DNA of 64,000 nt, taken from contig JARGEQ010000008.1 of the NCBI GenBank assembly GCA_029211145.1, positions 79,433-143,432 of the forward strand, written 5' to 3'. The notes below the pieces were generated by a model. That model was not told the origin of the DNA. It saw nothing but the letters and a program-made list of their open reading frames with translations, and made no database searches. Origin of the DNA: Marinimicrococcus flavescens. Lineage in GTDB: Bacteria > Pseudomonadota > Alphaproteobacteria > Geminicoccales > Geminicoccaceae. Position 1 is the first letter of the stretch, and every line of letters starts with the position of its first letter. Shown one piece after another: positions 1-8,285 of the stretch. Both the position numbers and the translations under genes were made by a program.

Positions 1-316
1 AGATGGCGCTGGTGGCCTTGAGGAACACCACCGGCTCGGGCGGCACGTCCATGCCGCTCTCGGCGGCGTGGTCGGAGTAGTTGAGCCCGATGCAGATGAA
101 CTTGCCGATCCGGCCGACGCAGGGCCCGAGACGCGGCGAGCCGTCCACCACCGGCAGCGACGCCGGGTCGACCTTCGCGAGGCTGGCCAGCCCCTCGGGC
201 GTGATGGTGCTGCCGTCGATGTCGCCGACGACCCCCGACAGGTCCCTGAGCTTGCCGTCGGCGTCGAGCATGCCGGGCTTCTCGTTCCCGACGTCACCAA
301 AGCGCAGTAGCTTCAT
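1..316 (-). CDS. Fumarylacetoacetate hydrolase family protein (partial, C-terminus outside window)
   Basis: The first 105 codons read MKLLRFGDVGNEKPGMLD, then a DLSGVVGDI stretch and the family hallmark GKFICIGLNYSDHAAE near residues 78-93. This is the N-terminal and early catalytic part of the FAH superfamily (ureidoglycolate lyase, 2-hydroxyhepta-2,4-diene-1,7-dioate isomerase and acylpyruvase types), whose members cleave or isomerise beta-diketone-like acids using a divalent metal. The acidic metal ligands lie further on, beyond the left edge, so the exact reaction cannot be chosen. The ATG at 316-314 is preceded by a purine-rich stretch. The gene is divergent from the small secreted-protein gene at 454. 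Confidence 0.85.
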   Translation of the reverse strand, partial: MKLLRFGDVGNEKPGMLDADGKLRDLSGVVGDIDGSTITPEGLASLAKVDPASLPVVDGSPRLGPCVGRIGKFICIGLNYSDHAAESGMDVPPEPVVFLKATSAI

Positions 317-453
317 GCCCTTGATCCTCCCCTTGAAGCGAGCGGCGGGCAGGTGAGCACATGGACACCCCAGCGACAAGTGCGGGACGCGCGGGGCTAG
401 CCTCCGCCGGGGATGGCCCGCGGCAAGAGCGCGGCCAGCCGAGAAGCCCGTCG

Positions 454-780
454 ATGCGGGCACGACTGCTGCTTTCGGGCCTGCTGGTGGCGGCATGGCC
501 CGGGCCCGCCGGGGCCGCCGATCCGCTGCTCCTCGAGCAGGCGCTCGAGGCCGGCACACCGGGCACCTCCCACCTGCTGCTCGACCGCGAGCGCATCTCC
601 TCCGTCCGGGTGGAGAAGGAGAGCGGCTTCGAGCATCGCCTGGCCATCACCTTCGCGGACGAGGGCAAGCCGCGCTTCACGATCCGCTGCATCGACCCCG
701 CGACCACCCGGGCCCTGCTCGACGCGCTGCGGCCCGGCGGTCCCGGGGTCTTCCAGGCCACCGGCCGCTGCAGGTTCTGA
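454..780 (+). CDS. Small secreted hypothetical protein
   Basis: This 108-residue protein begins with a classical signal peptide (MRARLLLSGLLVAAWPGPAGAA, likely cleavage near residue 22). The mature part has about 86 residues with alternating charged and hydrophobic segments and two cysteines, one in FTIRCID and one near the C-terminus (GRCRF), which could form a disulfide in the periplasm. I chose the ATG at 454 rather than the in-frame ATG at 361 because it places the signal peptide at the N-terminus and follows a GAGAAG purine run. I do not recognise the family. A hairpin at 843-860 may end this transcript. Confidence 0.6.
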   Translation: MRARLLLSGLLVAAWPGPAGAADPLLLEQALEAGTPGTSHLLLDRERISSVRVEKESGFEHRLAITFADEGKPRFTIRCIDPATTRALLDALRPGGPGVFQATGRCRF

Positions 781-1114
781 AGGCATCCGGCACACCCGGG
801 AGCGGCCTGCCTAAGCCTTGCGGAGGGGCCGGGGAAGGAACCCCGACGTGCGCGCGTCGGTTAATAAAGGGGCGAGAACCGGGGAGAGCCGGGGGTGAGC
901 AGCATTCGCCGGGCCAAGTCGTGCGCCCGCCGCACGGGCGCGCCAGTCATGCGCGCGAACCCAGGCGTCTTGCGCCGGATCCCGCTCCATCTCCTGTCGT
1001 CTGCGTCGTGGAAACATGTATATCATGCCCGCGGCGGAGGAGCCCTCGAGGCACCCTGCCCTTCCCCTCCAGCAACAGGATCGTCGCGGCAGCACAAGGA
1101 GCAGCAGCGATGAC
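781..1114. other. Intergenic region upstream of mdoG
   Basis: These 334 bases carry no convincing gene. They hold a hairpin at 843-860 and the ribosome binding site AAGGAG at 1096-1101 for mdoG. An open frame running in from 1016 is an upstream extension of mdoG that lacks a signal peptide at its start, so I do not treat it as coding. Confidence 0.5.
843..868 (+). terminator. Possible hairpin terminator
   Basis: CCGACG (843-848) pairs with CGTCGG (855-860) around a 6-base loop and is followed by TTAATAAA. The stem is short and the tail is not a pure T-run, so this is only a weak candidate for the end of the 454-780 transcript. Confidence 0.3.
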
Positions 1115-2758
1115 ATGCGGTATCGGTCGTCAACCGTGACGGAATCGAAGCTTCGTCTTTCTCGGCGCGGCCTGGCGCGTGGTGGCGCCCTGCTCGCGTT
1201 CAGCGCCTCCCTGCCGGGCCTGCTCGCCACGCCGTTCCGCGCCGCCCTCGCGCAGACGCCGCCCCCGGCCCCGGCCCAGGGACAGCCGCAGAACGGCCAG
1301 GCGCAGCCGCAGGACGGGCAGCCCTTCTCCTTCGAGCGGCTCGTCGAGCGGGCCCGGCAGAAGGCCGCTGCCGCCTACGAGGAGCAGCCGCGCGCCGCCG
1401 ACTGGTTCGCCGGCCTGAGTGCCGAGCAGTGGCGCAGCATCCGCTTCAGCCCCGAGCAGGCGCTGTGGGGCGACTGGGATTCCTACCGGCTCCAGTTCAT
1501 CCCTCCCGGCGGGGCCTACCGCAGCCTGGTGCGCATCAACATCGTCGAGGAGGGCTTGGCGCGGGAGGTGAAGCCCACGCCCGCGATGTTCGAGTTCGGC
1601 GAACTCGAGCCGCCGGCGAGCCTTGCCGAGATCCTGGGCTTCGCCGGCTTTCGGGTGCACTACCCGCTCAACGCCCCGGGGGTGCTCGACCAGCTCCTGG
1701 TGTTCCTCGGCGCCAGCTATTTCCGCGCCATCGGCCGCGGCACCACCTACGGGCCCTCGGCCCGCGGCCTGGCGCTGAACACCGGCAACCCGCGCCCGGA
1801 GGAGATCCCGGCGTTCCGCGAGTTCTGGATCCAGCGGCCGCGCCAGGCCCACGATCCGCTCACCGTCTTCGCGCTGCTCGACAGTCCCAGTGTGTGCGGC
1901 GCCTACCGTTTCGACGTGGCGACCCGCGAGCACACGCGCATCGACGTCGACGCCAACCTGTTCTTTCGCAGCGCCGTCGAGCAGGTCGGCATCGCCCCGC
2001 TCACCAGCATGTACGCGTTCGGCGAGAACGACCGGCTGGGAGTCGACGACCACCGGCCGCAGGTCCACAATTCAGGCGGGCTGTCCATGTGGCGCAGCAA
2101 TGGCGACGTGCTGTGGCGCCCCCTGGTCAACCCCAGCGAGCTGCGCCTGGCGGTGCTCGCCGACGAGAACCCGCGCGGCTTCGGCCTGCTCCAGCGGGAC
2201 CGCCGCTACGAGAAGTACGAGGATATCGACAACCGCTACGAGATGCGCCCGAACCTCTGGGTCGAGCCCAAGGGCACCTGGGGCAAGGGCTCGGTACGCC
2301 TCATCGAGATCCCCACCCAGGACGAGAAGAACGACAATATCGTGGCGTTCTGGACGCCGGAGGAGCCGGTGACCGAGGGCCAGGAGCTGCGCCTCGCCTA
2401 CGGGCTGCTGTGGTCTTTCGCGCCGCCCATCGACACCGGCCTCGCCCGCGTCCGCGGCACCCGGGTCGGCGCTGCGGCTCCCGGCCCCGACGGCGAGGCG
2501 TCGCCGATCCGCCGGGTCGTGGTCGATTTCGACATGCCCTCGGCCGAGCTGCCCGAGGGGGAGGTGCGGGCCGACGTCACCGCCGGCAACGCCCAGCTTT
2601 CGCCCACCGTGCCGCGCCACAACCCGGTGACCGGCGGCTGGCGGGTGATGTTCGACGTCGAGCCGACCGGCCGGGGCCCCGTGGAATTGCGGTGCTTTCT
2701 CGCCATCGGCGATCGTAAGATATCGGAGGTCTGGCTCTACCGTCTGGACAAGAGTTGA
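1115..2758 (+). CDS. mdoG: Periplasmic glucan biosynthesis protein, MdoG/MdoD family
   Basis: The 547-residue protein acts in the periplasm on the beta-glucan backbone of osmoregulated periplasmic glucans, together with the MdoH glucosyltransferase encoded next. The N-terminus has a twin-arginine motif (SRRGLARGG) before a hydrophobic stretch and an AQ cleavage site, so export is probably by Tat, as known for the MdoD branch of the family. A Pro/Gln-rich linker (about residues 45-70) leads into the MdoG beta-sandwich with the family strings FSFERLVERA, GDWDSYRLQF and the C-terminal Ig-like domain (WRVMFDVEPTG). The ATG at 1115 follows AAGGAG with a rather long spacer. It lies 35 bases before mdoH, in one operon. 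MdoG versus MdoD cannot be settled here. Confidence 0.9.
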   Translation: MRYRSSTVTESKLRLSRRGLARGGALLAFSASLPGLLATPFRAALAQTPPPAPAQGQPQNGQAQPQDGQPFSFERLVERARQKAAAAYEEQPRAADWFAGLSAEQWRSIRFSPEQALWGDWDSYRLQFIPPGGAYRSLVRINIVEEGLAREVKPTPAMFEFGELEPPASLAEILGFAGFRVHYPLNAPGVLDQLLVFLGASYFRAIGRGTTYGPSARGLALNTGNPRPEEIPAFREFWIQRPRQAHDPLTVFALLDSPSVCGAYRFDVATREHTRIDVDANLFFRSAVEQVGIAPLTSMYAFGENDRLGVDDHRPQVHNSGGLSMWRSNGDVLWRPLVNPSELRLAVLADENPRGFGLLQRDRRYEKYEDIDNRYEMRPNLWVEPKGTWGKGSVRLIEIPTQDEKNDNIVAFWTPEEPVTEGQELRLAYGLLWSFAPPIDTGLARVRGTRVGAAAPGPDGEASPIRRVVVDFDMPSAELPEGEVRADVTAGNAQLSPTVPRHNPVTGGWRVMFDVEPTGRGPVELRCFLAIGDRKISEVWLYRLDKS

Positions 2759-2793
2759 ACGGAGCCCCGTCACGCGGGGAGGAAGGTGAATCC

Positions 2794-5316
2794 ATGGCGG
2801 TCTCGACCCGTGAGGGCGGAGAGCCCGTTCTGGGACGCGTGGCGCGTTGCTGGGCGGCTGCGCAGGGGCGCGCGCGGGCCTATCTCGTGGCCGCCGGCCT
2901 CGAGCCTTCGGCCGCCGCGGACAATGCCGCCGCCCTGACCGGGCGTGCCGCCGAGCGCGGCGAGCCGGAGACCCGCGAGGAGGCGGCGCGGCGGGTGCTG
3001 CAGGACGCCCGGCGGATGCTGACCCTCGATCCCGCCGCCCTCGAGGCGCGCGACGGCCGCCTGACCCCGCACCAGATACCCAGCTCGATCCGCCGCCAGT
3101 CGCTGCTCCCCGCCCTGCGCTGGCGGCGCGGCCGCTGGCTGCCGCGCCCGGTGCTGATCCCGCGCCAGCACGAGGAAAAGCGCATCGGCGCCTCGGCGCG
3201 GCCAACCGACGTGCGGCCGGGGCCCACCGCCCGGCGCCGCCGCAGCGCCTTTTTGGTCCTCATCCTGCTCACCACCGTGTGGACCGTCCTGACCTTCGCG
3301 CAGATCCTCGCCTCCAACGGTCTTTCGGTGCTGGATCTGGCGCATATCGCCATCTTCTCCCTGCTGGCGCTGTGGCTGGCGCAGTCCTTCTGGACGCTCT
3401 CCGCGGGCTTCGTGGTGATGCTCCAGCGCTGGTGGAAGGGCACCGCGCCCACTGCCCTGCCCGATCCCGGCGAGGCGGCCGGCCGGGTCGCCATCGTCAT
3501 GCCGATCTACAACGAGGGCACCGAGCGGGTCTTCGCCGGCCTCAAGGCGATGTGGCAGGACCTGCGGCGCACCGCGCCCGAGGACCGGCGCTGCGACCTG
3601 GTGATCCTGAGCGACACCACCGATCCCGACGTGTGGCTGGCCGAGGTCGAGGCGTGGCGGCAGCTCCGCCAGGAGGTCGGCGACGTCGACCGCGTCTTCT
3701 ACCGCCGCCGCGACCGCAACATCGCCCGCAAGACCGGCAATATCGAGGACTTCCTGACCCGCTTCGGCGCCAACTACGCCTACATGCTGGTCCTCGACGC
3801 CGACAGCCTGATGACCGCCCGCGCCATGCTGGAGCTGGTCCGGCGCATGGACGAGAACCCGCGGGTGGGCCTGATCCAGGCGCCGCCCAAGCTGGTGCGC
3901 GGCCGGACCCTGTTCGCCCGGGTGCTGCAGGCGGCCGGCGAGCTCTACGGCCCGCTGGCCGCCGCCGGCATCGGCTTTTGGGCGCGCGGCGAGGGCAATT
4001 ACTGGGGTCACAACGCGATCATCCGGGTGCGGCCGTTCATCGAGCTGTGCGGCCTGCCCAATCTCCCCGGCCGCGCCCCCTTCGGCGGCCCGATCCTCAG
4101 CCACGACTTCGTCGAGGCCGCCTTGATGCGGCGCGGCGGCTGGCAGGTGTGGATCGCCGACGATCTCGACGGCTCCTATGAGGAGCCGCCGCCGACCATC
4201 GAGGATTTCGGCACCCGCGACCGCCGCTGGTGCCAGGGCAACCTGCAGCACGGCCGCGTCCTGTTCGCCCGGCACCTGCACTGGGTCAGCCGCCTGCACC
4301 TGGCCATCGGCATCATGGCCTACGTGACCTCGCCGCTATGGCTGATCTTCCTCGTCCTCTCGGCCCTCCAGGCGTGGGAGCTCACCCATACCCAGCCGCT
4401 CTATTTCGCGGAAGGCTGGCCGTTCCCGGTGTTTCCGGTGTCGGTCTCGTTCGAGGCGACGCTGCTCCTCCTGGCGACGCTGGGCATGCTGTTCGTGCCC
4501 AAGTTCCTGGGCCTCGCCGTGGCCCTGCTCGACGCGCCGCGCCGGCGCCGGCTCGGCGGCGCCGCCCGGGTCGTCGGCAGCATGCTGATCGAGACCCTCT
4601 ATTCGGCCCTGGTAGCACCGGTGATGATGCTGATGCACACCTGGTTCGTGCTGACGATCCTGATGGGCGGGGCGATCGAGTGGAAGCCGCAGCGCCGCGA
4701 CGCCGGCAGCGGCAACGTCGCGGCGGCCGTGGCGAGTTTCTTCTGGCCGACGGTGATCGGCATCGCCGCCGCCTTCGGCGTCTGGCACGCCACCCCGCTG
4801 CTGTTCCTCTGGCTGGTGCCGGTCCTGGCGGGCCTGATCCTGGCCGTGCCGCTGGCCCTCCTGGGCGCCAGCGAGAAGGCCGGGCAGCGCCTGGCGGCGG
4901 CCGGGCTGCTGCGGATCAGCGAGGAGGCGATGCCGCCGGCAGTGATGTGGGAGCTCGCGGGGATGCGGCCCGCGGGGACCGGGCCCAGCACCCTCGAGCG
5001 GCTGGTCCGCGCGGTGATGGAGCCGCAGGCCAACGCGCTGCACCTGCAGCTCCTGCGCGCCTTTCGTACCTCGCCGCCGCTGCCGCCGGCCGAGCGCCGC
5101 CTGCTCGAGCGCAAGGCGATCTATCTGGGGCCGGCTTTGCTCGAGAAGGCGGAGCGGCGCGCGTTGCTCGAGGACACCGAGATGCTCGAGCGGCTGCATC
5201 TGGAGGCCTGGCTGCACTGGCCCGACAGCGAGCCGCAGCTCGTGGCGGCACTGGGCCCGCGGGTCGAGGCGGCGCTGGCTGACCCGCAGAGCGGCCCGGT
5301 GACGGCGGTGGCCTGA
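2794..5316 (+). CDS. mdoH: Glucans biosynthesis glucosyltransferase MdoH
   Basis: This 840-residue inner-membrane glycosyltransferase (GT2 family) polymerises UDP-glucose into the linear backbone of periplasmic glucans and moves it across the membrane for MdoG/D to process. A cytoplasmic N-terminal region (about residues 1-145) precedes two membrane helices. The catalytic domain shows IVMPIYNEG, the acidic LDADS motif near residue 333, and a Q/RxxRW-type DRRWCQGN motif near residue 475. Several C-terminal transmembrane segments follow (ITSP-like loop, FWPTVIGIAAAFGVW). The start at 2794 is backed by GGGAGGAAGG just upstream; an in-frame ATG at 2755 has no such site and overlaps the mdoG stop. 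The gene ends 27 bases before a strong terminator. Confidence 0.95.
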   Translation: MAVSTREGGEPVLGRVARCWAAAQGRARAYLVAAGLEPSAAADNAAALTGRAAERGEPETREEAARRVLQDARRMLTLDPAALEARDGRLTPHQIPSSIRRQSLLPALRWRRGRWLPRPVLIPRQHEEKRIGASARPTDVRPGPTARRRRSAFLVLILLTTVWTVLTFAQILASNGLSVLDLAHIAIFSLLALWLAQSFWTLSAGFVVMLQRWWKGTAPTALPDPGEAAGRVAIVMPIYNEGTERVFAGLKAMWQDLRRTAPEDRRCDLVILSDTTDPDVWLAEVEAWRQLRQEVGDVDRVFYRRRDRNIARKTGNIEDFLTRFGANYAYMLVLDADSLMTARAMLELVRRMDENPRVGLIQAPPKLVRGRTLFARVLQAAGELYGPLAAAGIGFWARGEGNYWGHNAIIRVRPFIELCGLPNLPGRAPFGGPILSHDFVEAALMRRGGWQVWIADDLDGSYEEPPPTIEDFGTRDRRWCQGNLQHGRVLFARHLHWVSRLHLAIGIMAYVTSPLWLIFLVLSALQAWELTHTQPLYFAEGWPFPVFPVSVSFEATLLLLATLGMLFVPKFLGLAVALLDAPRRRRLGGAARVVGSMLIETLYSALVAPVMMLMHTWFVLTILMGGAIEWKPQRRDAGSGNVAAAVASFFWPTVIGIAAAFGVWHATPLLFLWLVPVLAGLILAVPLALLGASEKAGQRLAAAGLLRISEEAMPPAVMWELAGMRPAGTGPSTLERLVRAVMEPQANALHLQLLRAFRTSPPLPPAERRLLERKAIYLGPALLEKAERRALLEDTEMLERLHLEAWLHWPDSEPQLVAALGPRVEAALADPQSGPVTAVA

Positions 5317-5343
5317 GGAGCAGGCGGCAGGCGGAATACAAAA

Positions 5344-5374
5344 CGGCCGGCCCCTGGGGGAGAGGGGCCGGCCG
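5344..5374 (+). terminator. Strong hairpin after mdoGH
   Basis: CGGCCGGCCCCT (5344-5355) pairs perfectly with AGGGGCCGGCCG (5363-5374) around a 7-base loop, preceded by AAAA and followed by CTCTTC. It sits 27 bases after the mdoH stop and could work in both directions. Confidence 0.75.
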
Positions 5375-5715
5375 CTCTTCAACGCTCGAGGACGGTGGAT
5401 CCGGAGGCACGGGGGGGACGTTCCTCGGTCTTCCGTCTTCGCTGGCAGCCGGGCATCTCGGGAGACGCCACGGCCCGCCCCGGGTGCACAGCCGGCGCGG
5501 CGGCGGGTCGCCATCTCAAGGGGAACGACCTGCCACGAGGCGGCGGGGGACCGCCTTCACGCCCTGCTGCGCTGCACAATCAGACCGCGCACATTTGCGT
5601 ACTCGTCGTCTCGCGCACCTTGCTGCGTTGCACAAAAATTGCCGCCAAGCCGCAGCGGAGGCAAGCGCGAGCCTCGCATGACCGCCATGCGCGAGCGGCG
5701 GCGACAAGAAGTCGC
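5375..5715. other. Intergenic region between convergent genes
   Basis: About 340 bases between the mdoGH terminator and the end of the minus-strand DUF442 gene have no credible open frame. They contain the repeated motif at 5565-5638 described separately. The stretch from 5575 to 5645 is poorer in G+C than its surroundings, which would fit a promoter or a small RNA, but neither can be shown by reading alone. Confidence 0.4.
5565..5638 (+). promoter_or_regulatory. Two copies of a TGCTGCGYTGCACAA motif (possible PhaR-like operator)
   Basis: TGCTGCGCTGCACAA (5565-5579) and TGCTGCGTTGCACAA (5621-5635) are spaced 56 bases apart, about five helical turns. The TGC...GCA dyad resembles operators of PhaR, the alphaproteobacterial regulator of polyhydroxyalkanoate granule genes. 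This match is from memory. No phasin or other gene is correctly placed downstream, so the role is open. Confidence 0.3.
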
Positions 5716-6159
5716 TCAGCTAGCGTTCCGGGTAGCCAGCGTGCGGATCGTCTGGGCAGCCGGCTGCAGGTCGTAGCCGGCCGCAGCCGCAGCGGCGACG
5801 ATCTCCTCGACGGGCCGGCTGCCGGCCTTGACGAAGGCCCACAGATGGCAGGAACGGGTGCCCGAGCGGCAATAGGCGAGGAACGGTCCCTGGGCCTCCT
5901 CGATGGCGACGCGCTCCGCCTCGACATGCTCGAGGCTCATCCCGCCGCTGGGCACCGGCAGGTAGTGGTACGCCAGCCCGGCCTCGGCCGCCGCCCGGGC
6001 CGCCGCGTCGCTCTGGAGCTGGGAGGGATCCTCGCCGTCCGGGCGGTTGTTGAGGACCGTCTTGATGCCCAGCGCCGCGGCCGCCGCGAAATCCTCCGCC
6101 GCGAGCTGCGGCGCCACGTAGAAATCGTCGCTCAGACGACGGAACCGCTGCTGGTCCAT
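5716..6159 (-). CDS. DUF442 (TIGR01244-type) protein-tyrosine-phosphatase-like / sulfur transferase family protein
   Basis: The 147-residue protein has the compact dual-specificity-phosphatase fold of the DUF442 family, also fused to Blh hydrolases in other bacteria. Visible features are FYVAPQLAAEDFAAAAALGIKTVL (in shorter form: the Q-leading N-terminal helix), NNRPDGE, and the cysteine loop YCRSGTRS near residues 104-111, where Cys is the expected nucleophile and Arg the phosphate or sulfur binder. In some species this family is tied to sulfide oxidation and in others to phosphatase activity; no sulfur genes are nearby to decide. I start at ATG 6159 (MDQQRFRRLSDDF) because longer forms add residues without family similarity. 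Confidence 0.75.
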   Translation of the reverse strand: MDQQRFRRLSDDFYVAPQLAAEDFAAAAALGIKTVLNNRPDGEDPSQLQSDAAARAAAEAGLAYHYLPVPSGGMSLEHVEAERVAIEEAQGPFLAYCRSGTRSCHLWAFVKAGSRPVEEIVAAAAAAGYDLQPAAQTIRTLATRNAS

Positions 6160-6231
6160 CCTGCATGTCCTCGTGATGTGGGGCTCGACGCCACGCATAG
6201 CGCCCCTGCCCGATGAGGTCGATGGCGCGGC

Positions 6232-7008
6232 TCAGATGGAAGCCATGAAGCCGCCGTCGACATAGAGGAGCTGGCCGGTGACGTAGCGCGCCGCATCAGA
6301 GCACAAGAACACCGCCGGCCCCACGAGATCCTCCAGCTCGCCGAACCGGCCGGCGGGGATCTTGCCCAGCATCGTCTCGCACCACGCCCGGTCCTGATAG
6401 AAGACCTCGGTGAGATCGGTGCGGAAGTAGCCGGGCCCGAGGGCGTTGACGCGGATGCCCAGCGACGCCCACTCGGCGGCAAGCGTGCGGGTCAGGCCGA
6501 GAAGGCCGGACTTCGACGCGCCGTAGGAAGCGGCGGTGGGCACGCCCACGCCCGAGGTTAGCGAGCACATGTTGAGAATGGCCCCGCCACCCTGCCCGCG
6601 CATCGCCGAGGCAGCCGCCCGGGCGCAAAAGAAGGCGCCCTTGAGGTTCGTGTCCTGGATGCGGTCCCAAAGGGCCTCGTCGACCTCCAGCGAGGGGCGC
6701 ACCTCCTCGATCCCGGCATTGTTGATCAGGATGTCGAGGCCGCCCAGCCCGCGCGCCGCCGTCTCGATGCCGGCCGCGATCGACTCCACCGACGCCACGT
6801 CCATGGCGAGGCGCACCGCCTTGCGGCCGACAGCCTCGATGGCGGCGGCGCAGCGCGCGAGGCGCGCCTCCTCGCGGGCGGCGATCGCCACGTCGGCGCC
6901 GTGCGCTGCCATGCCTGCCGCCAGCGCCTCGCCGATGCCGCGCGAGGCGCCGGTCACGAGCACCTTCCTTCCTTCGAGCGAGAAGCTCGTCTTGACGGGA
7001 GCGTTCAA
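6232..7008 (-). CDS. Short-chain dehydrogenase/reductase (SDR family)
   Basis: This 258-residue cytosolic NAD(P)-dependent oxidoreductase has the classical SDR pattern: TGASRGIG at residues 19-26, NNAG in the middle, a Ser preceding the YGASK active-site motif, and a C-terminal LYVDGG. Length is typical. The start is a TTG at 7008, chosen because GGAGG lies 9 bases upstream and there is no nearer ATG. It is transcribed divergently from the ABC importer operon starting at 7141, and the 132 bases between them must hold both promoters. Given that position it probably oxidises an alcohol brought in by the importer, perhaps handing the product to the HisD-like enzyme at 11202. The substrate is unknown. 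Confidence 0.85.
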   Translation of the reverse strand: MNAPVKTSFSLEGRKVLVTGASRGIGEALAAGMAAHGADVAIAAREEARLARCAAAIEAVGRKAVRLAMDVASVESIAAGIETAARGLGGLDILINNAGIEEVRPSLEVDEALWDRIQDTNLKGAFFCARAAASAMRGQGGGAILNMCSLTSGVGVPTAASYGASKSGLLGLTRTLAAEWASLGIRVNALGPGYFRTDLTEVFYQDRAWCETMLGKIPAGRFGELEDLVGPAVFLCSDAARYVTGQLLYVDGGFMASI

Positions 7009-7140
7009 CGGGCTGCACCTCCGGTGATGACAAGGCCCTGAAAGCACCACGCGGCCCGCCTTGCCAAGCCCGGCGGGCTTGCCGAAGCCCCGGCGCTTGG
7101 GCAGTGTGCGCGCCGCGCTCCATGGCAAGGAGAGGAGAGG

Positions 7141-8253
7141 TTGGCGCAGGCCACGACGGCTGCGGCAGAGCCGATGGTCCGGCTCGAGCGGGTGAGCAAG
7201 CGGTTCGGCGCGACGCTGGCCGTGGAGACGGCCTCCTTCGACCTGGAGCCAGGCTCGTTCCTGACCATCCTGGGCCCCTCGGGCTGCGGCAAGACGACGC
7301 TTTTGCGCATGATCGCCGGATTCATCCGGCCGGATGGCGGCTCCATCGTGCTCAACGGCAGGCCGGTGGCGGCCGATCCGCCCTGGCGGCGCTCGATCGG
7401 CATGGTCTTCCAAAAGCTCGCCCTCTTCCCCCACATGACCGCCGCCCAGAACGTGGCCTATCCGCTGAAGATGCGGGGCTTTCCGCGCCAGGGCATGGCC
7501 GAGCGGGTCGAGCGCTATCTCTCCATCGTGCGCCTGGGCGGGCTGGGCGGCCGGCGTCCGCACGAGCTCTCGGGCGGGCAGCAGCAGCGCGTGGCCATTG
7601 CCCGCGCCCTGGTCTTCGAGCCGGACCTCCTGCTTCTCGACGAGCCGCTGGCGGCCCTCGACCGCAAGCTGCGCGAGGACATGCAGCTCGAGTTCCGCCG
7701 CATCCAGCGCGAGCTCGGCGTCACCACCATCAATGTCACCCACGACCAGCGCGAGGCGCTGGTAATGTCCGACCGGATCCTGGTGATGGAGGGCGGCCGC
7801 ATCCAGCAGGCCGCCAACCCGGTCGACACCTATGCCCGCCCCGCCAACCGCTTCGTCGCGGGCTTTCTCGGGGTCACCAACTTCCTGCCGGGCCGCCTTG
7901 CGAGCCTCGCCGAGGGCCGCGCCGTCGTCGAGGTGGAGGGAACGCGGCTCGAGGGGCTGTGCGCCGATCCCTCCCTGGCGCCGGGTGCCGCGGTGGCGGC
8001 GGCGGTGCGCGCCGAGCGGGTGCGGATCGCCGGCACGGGCGAGACGGCCCCCGACGAGAGCGACGTCGAGGGCGAGGTGGTCGAGGTGGTGTTCGAGGGC
8101 GACCGGTTCGTCTACGAGCTGAGGATGCCGTCTTTGGGCGGGATCCCGCTGCGCCTCTTCGATCTGGACCCGCTGGCCCATCCGCGGCATGCGCCGGGCG
8201 AGCGGGTGACGGTCGCCTGGCGGCACCGCGATCTGATGGTCTTCCCCGCCTGA
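7141..8253 (+). CDS. ABC transporter ATP-binding protein, PotA-like
   Basis: The 370-residue ATPase powers the importer encoded with it. It shows Walker A GPSGCGKTT (residues 45-53), a Q-loop in FQKLALFPHMT, signature LSGGQQQR, Walker B LLLLDEP and the switch histidine in VTHDQ. A C-terminal regulatory TOBE domain (about residues 280-365) is typical of the polyamine/iron/thiamine importer class. The start is TTG at 7141 after the purine run AAGGAGAGGAGAGG. It is the first gene of an operon with the binding protein (8286), two permeases (9430, 10392), a HisD-like dehydrogenase and a GNAT gene. Confidence 0.9.
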   Translation: MAQATTAAAEPMVRLERVSKRFGATLAVETASFDLEPGSFLTILGPSGCGKTTLLRMIAGFIRPDGGSIVLNGRPVAADPPWRRSIGMVFQKLALFPHMTAAQNVAYPLKMRGFPRQGMAERVERYLSIVRLGGLGGRRPHELSGGQQQRVAIARALVFEPDLLLLDEPLAALDRKLREDMQLEFRRIQRELGVTTINVTHDQREALVMSDRILVMEGGRIQQAANPVDTYARPANRFVAGFLGVTNFLPGRLASLAEGRAVVEVEGTRLEGLCADPSLAPGAAVAAAVRAERVRIAGTGETAPDESDVEGEVVEVVFEGDRFVYELRMPSLGGIPLRLFDLDPLAHPRHAPGERVTVAWRHRDLMVFPA

Positions 8254-8285
8254 GCTTCGAGCGGCGGGTCAACGGGAGAAGAGCG

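Noticed and set aside
5395..6216. 273-residue plus-strand open frame after mdoH
   Set aside because: It lies mostly opposite the DUF442 gene, begins inside the terminator region and has no homology I recognise.
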